Shown here one piece after another: positions 17,059 through 24,978 of a DNA stretch of 64,000 nucleotides. Source of the stretch: Allobosea sp. AAP35 (GTDB lineage: Bacteria; Pseudomonadota; Alphaproteobacteria; Rhizobiales; Beijerinckiaceae). The position numbers were made by a program, and so were the translations under genes. The stretch spans positions 1 to 64,000 of the forward strand of contig NZ_LJHQ01000008.1 in NCBI RefSeq assembly GCF_001295925.1, written 5' to 3'. Each line of letters opens with the position of its first letter. Position 1 is the first letter of the stretch. The notes below the pieces were generated by a model, which saw only the letters and a program-made list of their open reading frames with translations, did no database searches and was not told the DNA's origin.

Positions 17059-17450
17059 TGGGCTCTCTGGGCGGTGGCAAGACCAGACCGTGTAGCAGCC
17101 GTAGCTCGGATCAACTACTTATAACGGTGAGGTGTTAAACCAAGCGGGGTAAACTGGTCGGCTCGTACGGTTTATGGCCCCCGTAGAGACATTCCGAACG
17201 TCTGCAGACTGGCAGGGCTGCGCCGCTTTCACCGAGCCGTGAGGACCAAATCGGGCGGATACTGATATCGCGACCCGTGCCATATAGGCGGCAGGCCAGG
17301 ACTACCAGTCTGGCCCGGCTAAACCTGCCGAAAGACGCCGACATGATCTCCGACGTGCCTCTGGGACTCGCCGAGCTTGTGTCTGATGACCATTCTATGG
17401 AACCTGAGCCTATCCAACGGCAACACCGGCCAGCAGACTACCGCCGGCCT
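17059..17450. other. 392-bp intergenic region beside the integrase
   Basis: Lies between the start of HWE kinase 2 and the stop codon of the integrase, both minus strand. No credible gene or strong terminator was seen. Plus-strand open frames starting here run antisense into the integrase and are shadows. Confidence 0.45.
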
Positions 17451-18821
17451 CTACCCCTTCGCCGCCCGGCCGCGCCCACCTGCCGGCTGCGCCTGCCCGA
17501 CGGGGGCGGGATCGCTTGCCGCCAGGATGCGTCGCCTCCGGCCTTGCCGCAGTTGCCCATCTTCGCCGATCCCGGCGCGTGCCCGCTGCGCCATCACGTC
17601 GGCCGGCGGACGCGCGTCCTCGCACAGCAGCCCAGCCCATTCGTTCAGCACGTCGCGGCGAATTTCGAGCAGGGTCGAGCGGTTATATCTGCCCTCAACA
17701 TCCCCGCGCACATGGCCGAGACAGAGGTCGATCACCACCGAATCTCTCGGCCGGCGCTCATTCATGATCGAGCTAAAGCTTGCCCGCCCCCCATGGCAGT
17801 TCTGTTCGCCAGAAAAACCGACCCGTCGCAGCGCCTGTGCGACCGCGTTCTCGGAGAGTCCCTTGCTGCCGTCGCGGAAAGGCGAGGGAAACACTAAAGC
17901 GCCCTGCCCTGTATGCGCCCGCATGACCTTCAAGATGGTCACGGCTTCCGGCGACAAGGGCACGACATGATCGTAGGTCGCGCTCGCCTTGCGCGTCTTC
18001 GTCAGCTTCATCCGCGACGCAGGAATCACCCACTGTGGATTAGGACCGTCCAGATCAGCGGGAATTTCCGACCAGGGCAGGAAATTAACCGTGCCAATCC
18101 GGACCGCCGTTAGCCAACATAATCGTAGTGCCAGCTTCACGATGCCGTGGCCGTCTGCGTCGTCCATGGCCTGCATGATCTCCCGCAGCCTGCCGATGTC
18201 CGTGACTGCGGGATTCCGACCGTGCATGACCGCCCCAAGCTGTTTTCCCAGCTTCGCCGCCGGGTTGCGATCGATCAGTTCAAGGCTTTCGGCCGTATCT
18301 AAAATGCCGGCAATGCGTCGCTGGACGCGGTGCGCCAGATCAGGCGAACGCGCTTCGATATCGCGCAACAGCTTCATGACGTCGCGCGCCGTGACCTGCG
18401 CCACGGGCAGATTACCAAGTGTCGGCATCACTGAGCGGTCGAGCGACGCCTTGACGTTGTCCAGATGAACCGCCGACCAGTGCGAGGCCCTTCCCTTTAG
18501 CCATTCATCAGCGACAGAGCGGAACGTCGATTGAGCCTCACGCTCGCGCTGAGCCTGCCGCGCCTTTCGGCCTTCGTCTGGCGTAACCCCTTGACGAAGA
18601 TCGGCCTTGATCGCCTTCGCCCTGCGGCGCGCCTCGCCGAGCGTCACATCGCCATAATGGCCAAGCGTCTCGACCGTCTCGCGCCCGTCTTTCTGCCATC
18701 GGACGCGGAAGATTCGCGCGCCAGACGGCATGCAATGGACATACAGCCCACTCTCGTCGGCGAGCTTGTAAGCCTTGGCCTGCGGCTGTGCAGCGCGAAT
18801 TTGCGTATCGGTTAGCGCCAT
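17451..18821 (-). CDS. Tyrosine-recombinase integrase of the tRNA-Cys island
   Basis: Integrase of the P4-like type (N-terminal DUF4102 domain). Of 456 residues, the arm-binding domain covers about 1-90, the core-binding domain about 95-195 and the catalytic domain about 210-400. All catalytic residues are present: Arg241 (TAVRIGTV), His343 and Arg346 (HGGR), His370 (LGHV) and Tyr379 (YNRS). An open frame extends upstream into the tRNA gene, but MALTDTQIRAAQPQAK is the usual N-terminus, so ATG 18821 is taken; ATGs at 18833 and 18836 are alternatives. The gene ends 200 bp from the 3' end of tRNA-Cys and points away from it, the standard layout of an element integrated in that tRNA. The C-terminal 50 residues are low-complexity. 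Confidence 0.93.
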   Translation of the reverse strand: MALTDTQIRAAQPQAKAYKLADESGLYVHCMPSGARIFRVRWQKDGRETVETLGHYGDVTLGEARRRAKAIKADLRQGVTPDEGRKARQAQREREAQSTFRSVADEWLKGRASHWSAVHLDNVKASLDRSVMPTLGNLPVAQVTARDVMKLLRDIEARSPDLAHRVQRRIAGILDTAESLELIDRNPAAKLGKQLGAVMHGRNPAVTDIGRLREIMQAMDDADGHGIVKLALRLCWLTAVRIGTVNFLPWSEIPADLDGPNPQWVIPASRMKLTKTRKASATYDHVVPLSPEAVTILKVMRAHTGQGALVFPSPFRDGSKGLSENAVAQALRRVGFSGEQNCHGGRASFSSIMNERRPRDSVVIDLCLGHVRGDVEGRYNRSTLLEIRRDVLNEWAGLLCEDARPPADVMAQRARAGIGEDGQLRQGRRRRILAASDPAPVGQAQPAGGRGRAAKG

Positions 18822-18833
18822 CGGGAGTCCCAT

Positions 18834-18950
18834 CATACCCGGTTGAGGCCCTACCCATACCCGGCCCCATACCCGGCGCAAGCCTCTCTCGCTTTGCAAA
18901 ACCGGCCAAAACACCAAACTAAGCAACAAAAACAGCCAAAACAACCAAAC
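18834..18950. promoter_or_regulatory. Candidate integrase/excisionase arm sites
   Basis: Two exact copies of CCCATACCCGG (18,853-18,863 and 18,867-18,877) and a shorter CATACCCGG at 18,834 precede the integrase start. Further out, GCCAAAACACCAAAC (18,905-18,919) recurs as GCCAAAACAACCAAAC (18,935-18,950), 30 bases apart. Repeats of this size between an integrase gene and its attachment core are the usual form of arm-type sites. The role is inferred. Confidence 0.5.
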
Positions 18951-18955
18951 GAGAA

Positions 18956-18983
18956 AAGCCCCTGTTTCCAGGGGCTTATCACG
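18956..18983 (-). terminator. Terminator downstream of tRNA-Cys
   Basis: AAGCCCCTG (18,956-18,964) and CAGGGGCTT (18,969-18,977) form a perfect nine-base stem with a four-base loop. Read on the minus strand it is followed by TTCTC. It lies 43 bases after the tRNA-Cys 3' end and probably ends that transcript. Confidence 0.65.
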
Positions 18984-19020
18984 AAAAGGTAACAATTTCA
19001 GGGGCTTACATTTGAGTTTT

Positions 19021-19094
19021 TGGAGGCCTCGCCCGGAATCGAACCGGGGTGCAAGGATTTGCAGTCCTCTGCGTAACCACTCCGCCACGAGGCC
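19021..19094 (-). tRNA. tRNA-Cys (GCA), attachment site of the island
   Basis: The minus strand folds as a full cloverleaf of 74 bases including the encoded CCA. The acceptor arms are GGCCTCG and CGAGGCC with discriminator T, the anticodon loop CTGCAAA gives anticodon GCA, and the T arm contains GGTTCGAATCC. Its 3' half is the likely integrase target, because the integrase gene lies immediately beyond. No second copy of this 3' end was found elsewhere in the window. Confidence 0.95.
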
Positions 19095-19260
19095 TTCCGT
19101 CGGGACGCATCGCGTTGCGTGCCCAGTGGCTCGCTATAACCATATGCCGGGGCTCGCCGCAACTGCCAAGCTTCCCCTCGTCGCGGATGAGACGCTTTCA
19201 CGGTGGATCGGCGGAAAGGGGTTGCGTCCCCGTAAAGGCGTCGCTATACGCGGCCACCGA

Positions 19261-19335
19261 TCCCGGATAGCTCAGCGGTAGAGCAATCGACTGTTAATCG
19301 ATTGGTCGCAGGTTCGAATCCTGCTCCGGGAGCCA
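19261..19335 (+). tRNA. tRNA-Asn (GTT)
   Basis: A 75-base cloverleaf including encoded CCA. The acceptor arms are TCCCGGA and TCCGGGA, the D arm is AGCTCAGCGGTAGAGC, the anticodon loop CTGTTAA gives GTT, and the T arm contains GGTTCGAATCC. A strong terminator follows after ten bases. Confidence 0.97.
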
Positions 19336-19344
19336 GTTTTTTGA

Positions 19345-19376
19345 AGGTCCGAGCAGCGATGCTCGGACCTTTTTCT
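19345..19376 (+). terminator. Rho-independent terminator of tRNA-Asn
   Basis: AGGTCCGAGCA (19,345-19,355) pairs perfectly with TGCTCGGACCT (19,360-19,370) across a GCGA loop, followed by TTTTCT. Confidence 0.92.
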
Positions 19377-19579
19377 ATTGGCAGGTTCGCGACTGGCTGA
19401 GCCGTGGCGTGCAGGACAGGCGCGACCGGTGTGGTTCGGGCGCACCGCGTTGCATGAACGGCCTCCGATCGACACTTCGCGGCGCAGGCCTCGGTCAGCC
19501 GACTCAACTGGGCGACGCCGGCCTCATCAGTCAGGATCGGCAGCCGAATTGTTTACCGGCTTCACCCCATGATCGAGCC

Positions 19580-20161
19580 ATGAACGACACTCGTCGCTAC
19601 GTCCCTGGGCTTCTTCTAGGTGTCGCCACCCTGCTGGGCGCCTGCGCCTCGCGTCCGGTTGGCGACGTCGGCCGTACCCCGCAGCCCACGCAGCGAGCGG
19701 GTATCGATTCGTCGCGGTTGGAACTGGCGCCTATCGACTACACCCGGTTTTGCCTGCGCCATGCCGGCGAATGCGAGCTTGGTGTACCCGACGCCCTGAT
19801 CGCCCTGACACCGGATGTCGAAGCCGAGATCGAGCGGATCAACCAGGGCGTCAATGCGCGCATCAGGCCGAGCAAGCAGATCGGCGACTGGCGGATCGAT
19901 CCCGCGTCGGGCAATTGTAACGATTACGTCGTCACCAAACGCCATGAGCTGATGGCATCGGGGCTGCCTGCCTCGGCGCTCCTGATAGCGGTGGTGAAGA
20001 CGCCTGCGGGCGAAGGGCATCTCGTTCTCCTGGTCCGGACGAATCGCGGTGATTTGGTGCTCGACAACCTGACCGCTGACATCCGGCGCCGCGCGGACAC
20101 CCGCTATGCCTGGCTGAAACGGCAATCGGCCCGCGATGCCACCTATTGGGAACGGATGTAG
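19580..20161 (+). CDS. BTLCP-family transglutaminase-like lipoprotein
   Basis: Predicted cysteine protease-fold protein of the bacterial transglutaminase-like (BTLCP, DUF920) family. Of 193 residues, the N-terminal hydrophobic segment ends in a lipobox LLGAC (Cys22), so the mature protein should be lipid-anchored. The DYTRFC segment before the core is typical of the family. The catalytic triad reads Cys113 (GNCNDY), His147 (GEGHLVL) and Asp162 (LVLDNL). ATG 19580 is chosen because the signal sequence starts there; the upstream extension is low quality. The best known relative is LapG, which cleaves surface adhesins under c-di-GMP control, but no LapD or adhesin gene is adjacent. Its substrate is unknown. 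Confidence 0.88.
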   Translation: MNDTRRYVPGLLLGVATLLGACASRPVGDVGRTPQPTQRAGIDSSRLELAPIDYTRFCLRHAGECELGVPDALIALTPDVEAEIERINQGVNARIRPSKQIGDWRIDPASGNCNDYVVTKRHELMASGLPASALLIAVVKTPAGEGHLVLLVRTNRGDLVLDNLTADIRRRADTRYAWLKRQSARDATYWERM

Positions 20162-20289
20162 GCGCCGCCTCCATCGGCCGACGACCGTGCAATCTCGCTG
20201 CCGCATGAACGGGAGCGAACTTTCTGCTTCACACGCGGTTGTCCTGCCACGGCGCATTGTCTCGCGGACCGTCAATCAAGGAGAGCGAT

Positions 20290-20568
20290 ATGCGCAGACT
20301 GATTCTTGCAGCAACACTGGCACTAGGGCTCGGAGCGATCCCAGGTGCGGCATCGGCCGCGCCGGCCTTCGCCGGACAGACGGCAGCGGCAGCAACAACC
20401 GACACGCTGCTCGTCCAGTACCGTGGCAATGGTGGCGTCCGTATCTATGAGAGCCGGCCACGCTACCGGCATCGCGGCCCCGGCTACCGCCGCTCCTATG
20501 GTCCGCCGCCGCATGCCCGCGCCTATGGCCGGCGCTACAACGACCGCCAGTGGGACCGCCGCTGGTGA
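20290..20568 (+). CDS. Small secreted Arg/Tyr-rich protein
   Basis: No defined family. The 92 residues start with a clear signal peptide (LILAATLALGLGAIPGAASA) with a probable cleavage site around residue 23. The mature part is basic and rich in Arg, Tyr, Pro and Gly, with repeated RRY/GPP pieces, and is probably unstructured or surface-attached. The start is fixed by AAGGAGA six bases before ATG 20290. Similar short basic exported proteins are common in Hyphomicrobiales without known function. A ten-base GC hairpin (20,578-20,602) follows the stop. Confidence 0.75.
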   Translation: MRRLILAATLALGLGAIPGAASAAPAFAGQTAAAATTDTLLVQYRGNGGVRIYESRPRYRHRGPGYRRSYGPPPHARAYGRRYNDRQWDRRW

Positions 20569-20577
20569 GGTGACGAT

Positions 20578-20602
20578 CGGCCGCCGGTTCGCCCGGCGGC
20601 CG
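20578..20602 (+). terminator. GC-rich hairpin after the secreted protein gene
   Basis: CGGCCGCCGG and CCGGCGGCCG form a perfect ten-base stem around a five-base loop. No T-run follows, so it may be a transcript-stabilising hairpin rather than an intrinsic terminator. Confidence 0.45.
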
Positions 20603-20705
20603 AATTCCGGCCAGGGCGAAATCCGATCCGCCATTTTTGGCGTAAGGTCCGCGTGACGCTGACAGCCGGTCGGCGCAATCGCGAGCGGAGCGCAGCACCT
20701 CGATC

Positions 20706-22160
20706 ATGACCGCCCGATCGCTCCACTGGTTCCGCGACGACCTTCGTCTTGCCGACAATCCCGCTCTGGCTGCCGCCGTCGCCCATGGCGCGGTGCTGTG
20801 CCTCTACGTTTTCGATGAGGGCAGCTCCCGCCGCCAGCTCGGGGGGGCCAGCCGCTGGTGGCTTGCGCGCTCGCTCAAGTCGCTGGCGGCCTCTATCCAG
20901 GCAAGGGGCGGTGAACTTGTCATCATGCGCGGCGATCCCGCCGACATTCTGCCGCGCGTGGCCGAAGCAGCCGACATCGCGCTGGTGACGTGGAGCCGAC
21001 GCTACGACGCGGGCTCGATCGCACTCGACAGCGCGATCAAAACAAAGCTCGTCGCAGCCGCGACAAAGGTCGAAAGCTTCAATGCCTCGCTTCTGAACGA
21101 GCCCTGGCAGGTCACCACAAAGACCGGCGACCCGATGAAGGTGTTCACGCCCTATTGGCGCGCGGCCCGCGAACGGGGCGACCCGCCCGCCCCCCTGCCC
21201 GCACCGGTACGGATCGAGGCCCTGAAGCTGCCGGCTGCCGTCCAGGCCATGACGATGTCTCTCGGCGACCTGGCGCTGGAGCCTTCTGAGCCCGACTGGG
21301 CCGGCGGGCTGCGCGATGCCTGGACGCCCGGTGAGGACGGCGCGGCTGCCCGTCTGCACGACTTCCTGACAGGGCAGCTCGACGGCTATGGCGAAGGCCG
21401 CAACCGACCCGACTATGTCTCCACCTCGCGGCTCTCGCCCTCCCTGCGCTTCGGCGAGATCGGCCCGCGCCAGATCTGGCATGCGACACGCAGCGCCATC
21501 GAAAGCGGTAAGGCTCAGGCCGGCGCAGGCGATGCAGAGAAATTCCTCTCGGAAATCGGCTGGCGCGAATTCTCCTATCACCTGCTGTTCTACAACCCTG
21601 ATCTGGCGACGAAGAACTACAACCGCCGCTTCGACGTCTTCCCCTGGCGGCAGGATGATGTCGCGCTGTCGGCCTGGCAGCGCGGGCGCACCGGCTATCC
21701 AATCGTCGATGCGGGCCTGCGCGAGCTCTGGACGATGGGCTGGATGCACAATCGCGTGCGGATGATCGTTGCGTCCTTTCTCATCAAGCATCTGCTGATC
21801 GACTGGCGACAGGGCGAAGCCTGGTTCTGGGACACGCTCGTCGATGCCGATCCCGCCAACAACACCGCCAGCTGGCAATGGGTCGCGGGCTCGGGCGCGG
21901 ATGCGGCCCCCTATTACCGGATCTTCAATCCGGTGACCCAGGGGCTGAAGTTCGATCCCAAGGGCGGTTACGTCCGGCGCTGGATTCCCGAGATCGCCGG
22001 CCTCGACGACAGCGTCATCCACGAACCCTGGAAGGCTGATGCCTCGTCCCTGCGCCGGGCGGGCGTTGTTTTGGGAGACACCTATCCCCGACCGATCGTC
22101 GATCTCGATGTCGGCCGCAAGCGTGCGCTGGAGGCCTTGGCCTCGACCCGGGGGGACTGA
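20706..22160 (+). CDS. phr: Deoxyribodipyrimidine photolyase
   Basis: Repairs UV-induced pyrimidine dimers using blue light and FAD. The 484-residue protein has the Rossmann-like antenna domain (about 1-135, starting with LHWFRDDLRLADNPAL) and the helical FAD domain (about 200-480). Conserved pieces are seen: RLSPSLRFGEI, EIGWREFSYHLL, GYPIVDAGLREL and WMHNRVRMIVASFL. The PANNTASWQWVAGSGADAAPYYRIFNP segment region lines the substrate pocket. The length and motif order fit class I CPD photolyases; a cryptochrome-type role is less likely. The gene is followed by a convergent SDR gene, 16 bases from its stop. Confidence 0.95.
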   Translation: MTARSLHWFRDDLRLADNPALAAAVAHGAVLCLYVFDEGSSRRQLGGASRWWLARSLKSLAASIQARGGELVIMRGDPADILPRVAEAADIALVTWSRRYDAGSIALDSAIKTKLVAAATKVESFNASLLNEPWQVTTKTGDPMKVFTPYWRAARERGDPPAPLPAPVRIEALKLPAAVQAMTMSLGDLALEPSEPDWAGGLRDAWTPGEDGAAARLHDFLTGQLDGYGEGRNRPDYVSTSRLSPSLRFGEIGPRQIWHATRSAIESGKAQAGAGDAEKFLSEIGWREFSYHLLFYNPDLATKNYNRRFDVFPWRQDDVALSAWQRGRTGYPIVDAGLRELWTMGWMHNRVRMIVASFLIKHLLIDWRQGEAWFWDTLVDADPANNTASWQWVAGSGADAAPYYRIFNPVTQGLKFDPKGGYVRRWIPEIAGLDDSVIHEPWKADASSLRRAGVVLGDTYPRPIVDLDVGRKRALEALASTRGD

Positions 22161-22176
22161 GCCCGACGCATGCGAT

Positions 22177-22971
22177 TCAGAGCGATCGTGCCCCGCTCCA
22201 ACGGGCGCCCCGAGACACCAACCAGAAATAAACCGGATAAGGCAGGAGGTTGAGGGCTTTCATCGCCCAGGACAGGCGGCGAGGAAAGCTGATCTCGAAT
22301 CCGGACTTCTCCAATCCATCGACGATTCGCAGAGCGGCCTGTTCCGGTGTGATAGCGAATGGCATCGGTACGTCCTTGGCATCGGTCAGCGGCGTCGTGA
22401 CCCAGCCGGGATTCACGAGCTGGAGCCTGATGCCGCGCTGATCGGCGGTGAACTTCAGGCTTTCGCAGAGATGGATCGCGGCCGCTTTCGAAACCCCGTA
22501 GGCGGATGCGCCCGGCAGCCCGCCATAGCCCGCGACCGAGGCATTCAGCGCGATCTGGCCGCGTCCGCGCAGGGCCATCGGGTCCATCACCGCCGAAAGC
22601 GCGCGCGCCGCTCCGACGAGATTGACGGCGATGATCCGCTCAAAAGCCTCCATGTCGAGCAGACCGCGCGAGGCTGGCGCGATGCCGGCGTTCAGAAAGG
22701 CCAGCGCGATCGGTCCCTGGACGCTTTCGATTCCGTCGACCACCTCCTTCATCGCGGCACTGTCGGTGACGTCCCCGGCATGGGCGACAATCCGCCCTGG
22801 CAGGCCCTCGGCCCGACGCGCGACGTTCTCGAGCAGGTCGAGCCGGCGCGCGGTGATCGCCACCGTCCAGCCGCGCCGTGCCAGTTCGAGCGCCACGGCT
22901 TCACCGATTCCGGAACTCGCCCCAGTAATCCACGCGACTCCGTCGCTGGGCTGCATGCGCGGCAGTGACAT
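22177..22971 (-). CDS. SDR-family NAD(P)-dependent oxidoreductase
   Basis: Short-chain dehydrogenase/reductase of 264 residues. The Rossmann motif TGASSGIGEA lies near residue 17, an NAG segment (FLNAGIAP) near 92, and the catalytic YxxxK as YGVSK with the serine upstream in the NASVAGYGG segment. The C-terminal tail is longer and hydrophobic, as in SDRs acting on lipid-like substrates. ATG 22971 is preceded by GAGGT. It is convergent with the photolyase gene; in some proteobacteria an SDR sits beside phr, but the substrate is not deducible. Confidence 0.9.
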   Translation of the reverse strand: MSLPRMQPSDGVAWITGASSGIGEAVALELARRGWTVAITARRLDLLENVARRAEGLPGRIVAHAGDVTDSAAMKEVVDGIESVQGPIALAFLNAGIAPASRGLLDMEAFERIIAVNLVGAARALSAVMDPMALRGRGQIALNASVAGYGGLPGASAYGVSKAAAIHLCESLKFTADQRGIRLQLVNPGWVTTPLTDAKDVPMPFAITPEQAALRIVDGLEKSGFEISFPRRLSWAMKALNLLPYPVYFWLVSRGARWSGARSL

Positions 22972-23184
22972 GGGACCTCACAGGCTGAACCGAGCGGGGC
23001 TGGACCGACGGCTGAGGCCATCTCTACGATCTGCGTCCCGCCGACGGAAGGGCCAGGGCGGCCCCCTCGTAGGATCACCGCTGAAGGCGCGGTGGCGCTT
23101 CCCGGCGGATCCGTGCAATCTGCGTTTCCCTCCCTACCGCGCCTGGCGCCGCCGCGTCGGCGCGACGACAACGAGCCCGCAGCC

Positions 23185-23901
23185 ATGCCGACCGAACTTC
23201 TTTTCCGAGAAGACGCTTATCTCTTCGAGACATCCGCCACCGTGCTTGCCGTCAACGAGCGCGGCGGCATCGTGCTCGACCGCACGGTGTTCTATGCGAC
23301 CGGCGGCGGCCAGCCCGGCGATGCCGGGATCATCACGCGCCCTGATGGCTCAACGATCGCGATCGGCACCGCGATCTACGACCCCGGGGACAAAAGCCGG
23401 GTCCTGCATGTCCCGCTCGAGGGCCAGCCCGTGCCTGCGCTCGGCGAGCGCGTGACGGCGGTTCTCGACGGCGAGCGGCGGATGCAGCGCATGCGGATTC
23501 ACACCGCGCTGCATCTGCTCAGCGTCGTCCTGTCCTATCCGGTGACGGGCGGGGCGATCGGCGATGGCGACGGCCGACTCGATTTCGACATTCCCGAGGG
23601 CGGGCTCGACAAGGCCGAGATCGCAGACAAGCTCAACGCCCTGATTGCCCGCAATGCCGCTGTCGGCGAAAGCTGGATTACCGATGCGGAACTCGACGCC
23701 AATCCGGGCCTGGTCAAGACGATGTCGGTGAAGCCGCCGCGCGGCTCGGGCCGGGTCCGGCTGGTGGCGATCGGCGATATCGACCTGCAGCCCTGCGGCG
23801 GAACCCATGTCCGCAACACCGCCGAGATCGGCCTTGTCGCGGTCACGGATATCGAGAAAAAGGGCAAGCAGAACCGCCGCGTGCGGATCGCGCTCGCCTG
23901 A
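23185..23901 (+). CDS. AlaX-type alanyl-tRNA editing protein
   Basis: Trans-acting editing domain that hydrolyses mischarged Ser-tRNA(Ala). The 238 residues cover an N-terminal beta-barrel with VFYATGGGQPGD and the zinc-binding editing core, HTALHLL (HxxxH) and CGGTHVRNTAEIG (CxxxH). This matches the AlaRS C-terminal editing domain without the synthetase part. ATG 23185 is the start of the conserved region; an upstream extension of the frame is low quality. Its stop overlaps a possible ATG of the following sulfurtransferase frame, so the two are probably co-transcribed. Confidence 0.9.
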   Translation: MPTELLFREDAYLFETSATVLAVNERGGIVLDRTVFYATGGGQPGDAGIITRPDGSTIAIGTAIYDPGDKSRVLHVPLEGQPVPALGERVTAVLDGERRMQRMRIHTALHLLSVVLSYPVTGGAIGDGDGRLDFDIPEGGLDKAEIADKLNALIARNAAVGESWITDAELDANPGLVKTMSVKPPRGSGRVRLVAIGDIDLQPCGGTHVRNTAEIGLVAVTDIEKKGKQNRRVRIALA

Positions 23902-23951
23902 TGAGCCTCCCGGTACGGGCTATGAAAAAAGACCACGAGGAAACACCCGAC

Positions 23952-24809
23952 ATGGCACGCGACACTGTTTTCGTTTCGACCGACTGGCTCGCCGAGCGCC
24001 TGAACGCACCCGACATCGTGGTCGTCGACGGCTCCTGGTACCTGCCGGTGCATGGCCGCGACCCGCATGCCGAATATGCCGACCGGCGCATTCCCGGCGC
24101 GCTGCGCTTCGACATCGACACAGTCAAGGACACCACCTCGGACCTGCCGCACATGCTGCCGCGGCCGGAGGCTTTCGCCGCCGCCGTCGGCGCCATGGGC
24201 ATCGGCGACGGCATGCGCATCGTCATCTATGACGGGCTCGGGCTGTTCGCCGCCCCGCGCGTGCGCTGGACGTTTCGGACCTTCGGCGCGACCGATGTTG
24301 TCATCCTCGACGGCGGCTTCCCGAAATGGCAGGCGGAAAACCGCCCGATCGAGCATGGGCCGCCGCGCAGCCGCGCGGCCCGCAGCTTCACCGCTAGGCT
24401 CGACCATTCTGCCGTCGCCGATGCCGACGATGTCGCGCGGGCGCTGGCGCAAGGCACGGCGCAGGTGGTCGATGCCCGGCCCGGCGATCGTTTTCGCGGC
24501 GAGGCGCCCGAGCCGCGCGCCGGTGTCCGGTCCGGCCATATGCCGGGTTCGCTCAACCTGCCCTTCTCCGCAATCGTGCAGGACGGGCAGCTGAAATCGC
24601 CGGATGCGATCATGGCCGCCTTCACCGAGGCCGGTATCGACCCCGACAAGCCGCTGATCACAAGCTGCGGTTCGGGCGTTTCGGCGGCGATCCTCTCGAC
24701 GGCGCTGGAAACCATCGGCAAACCGGCACGCGCGATCTATGACGGCTCCTGGGCGCAATGGGGCGCCAGCGACCGGCCGCTCGCGACGGGCCCCGCCCGT
24801 AAGGGCTGA
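23952..24809 (+). CDS. sseA: 3-mercaptopyruvate/thiosulfate sulfurtransferase
   Basis: Transfers sulfur from 3-mercaptopyruvate (or thiosulfate) to cyanide or thiol acceptors. The 285-residue protein consists of two rhodanese domains: an inactive N-terminal one (about 5-135) and a catalytic C-terminal one (about 155-280). The active loop CGSGVSA (239-245, Cys239) is the form typical of mercaptopyruvate sulfurtransferases. An in-frame ATG at 23901 overlaps the alaX stop, but ATG 23952 is preferred because GAGGAAA lies ten bases upstream and the protein then begins at the usual place. The gene follows alaX by 50 bases on the same strand. Confidence 0.92.
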   Translation: MARDTVFVSTDWLAERLNAPDIVVVDGSWYLPVHGRDPHAEYADRRIPGALRFDIDTVKDTTSDLPHMLPRPEAFAAAVGAMGIGDGMRIVIYDGLGLFAAPRVRWTFRTFGATDVVILDGGFPKWQAENRPIEHGPPRSRAARSFTARLDHSAVADADDVARALAQGTAQVVDARPGDRFRGEAPEPRAGVRSGHMPGSLNLPFSAIVQDGQLKSPDAIMAAFTEAGIDPDKPLITSCGSGVSAAILSTALETIGKPARAIYDGSWAQWGASDRPLATGPARKG

Positions 24810-24978
24810 ATCCGGCGCGAGCCCAGGCCCCTGGCGCGGCGACGTCCGCCTTCCGCTCCTTGACCTCAAGACAGATCTGTCGTCCGCCCTGTCGCGCAAA
24901 CCGCGCATGGTCCCGTGCCGGCTGCGCTGCAGCGGCCCGCTCGACGGGTCGCCGACACCGAAAGCCGCGATTTTACCG

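Noticed and set aside
17277..17897. Plus-strand frame beside and antisense to the integrase
   Set aside because: Overlaps the conserved integrase catalytic domain and has no binding site or family match.
18834..18877. Short CCCATACCCGG repeats as CRISPR or satellite DNA
   Set aside because: Only three copies, short and next to an integrase; better explained as protein-binding sites.
1..19020. Second attachment copy of the tRNA-Cys 3' end
   Set aside because: Scanned by eye for GCCTCGCCCGGAATCG and similar; only partial, unconvincing matches, so the left end is presumed outside the window.
20535..22022. Open frame of 495 codons antisense to photolyase
   Set aside because: No recognisable protein sequence; the plus-strand photolyase is complete and conserved.
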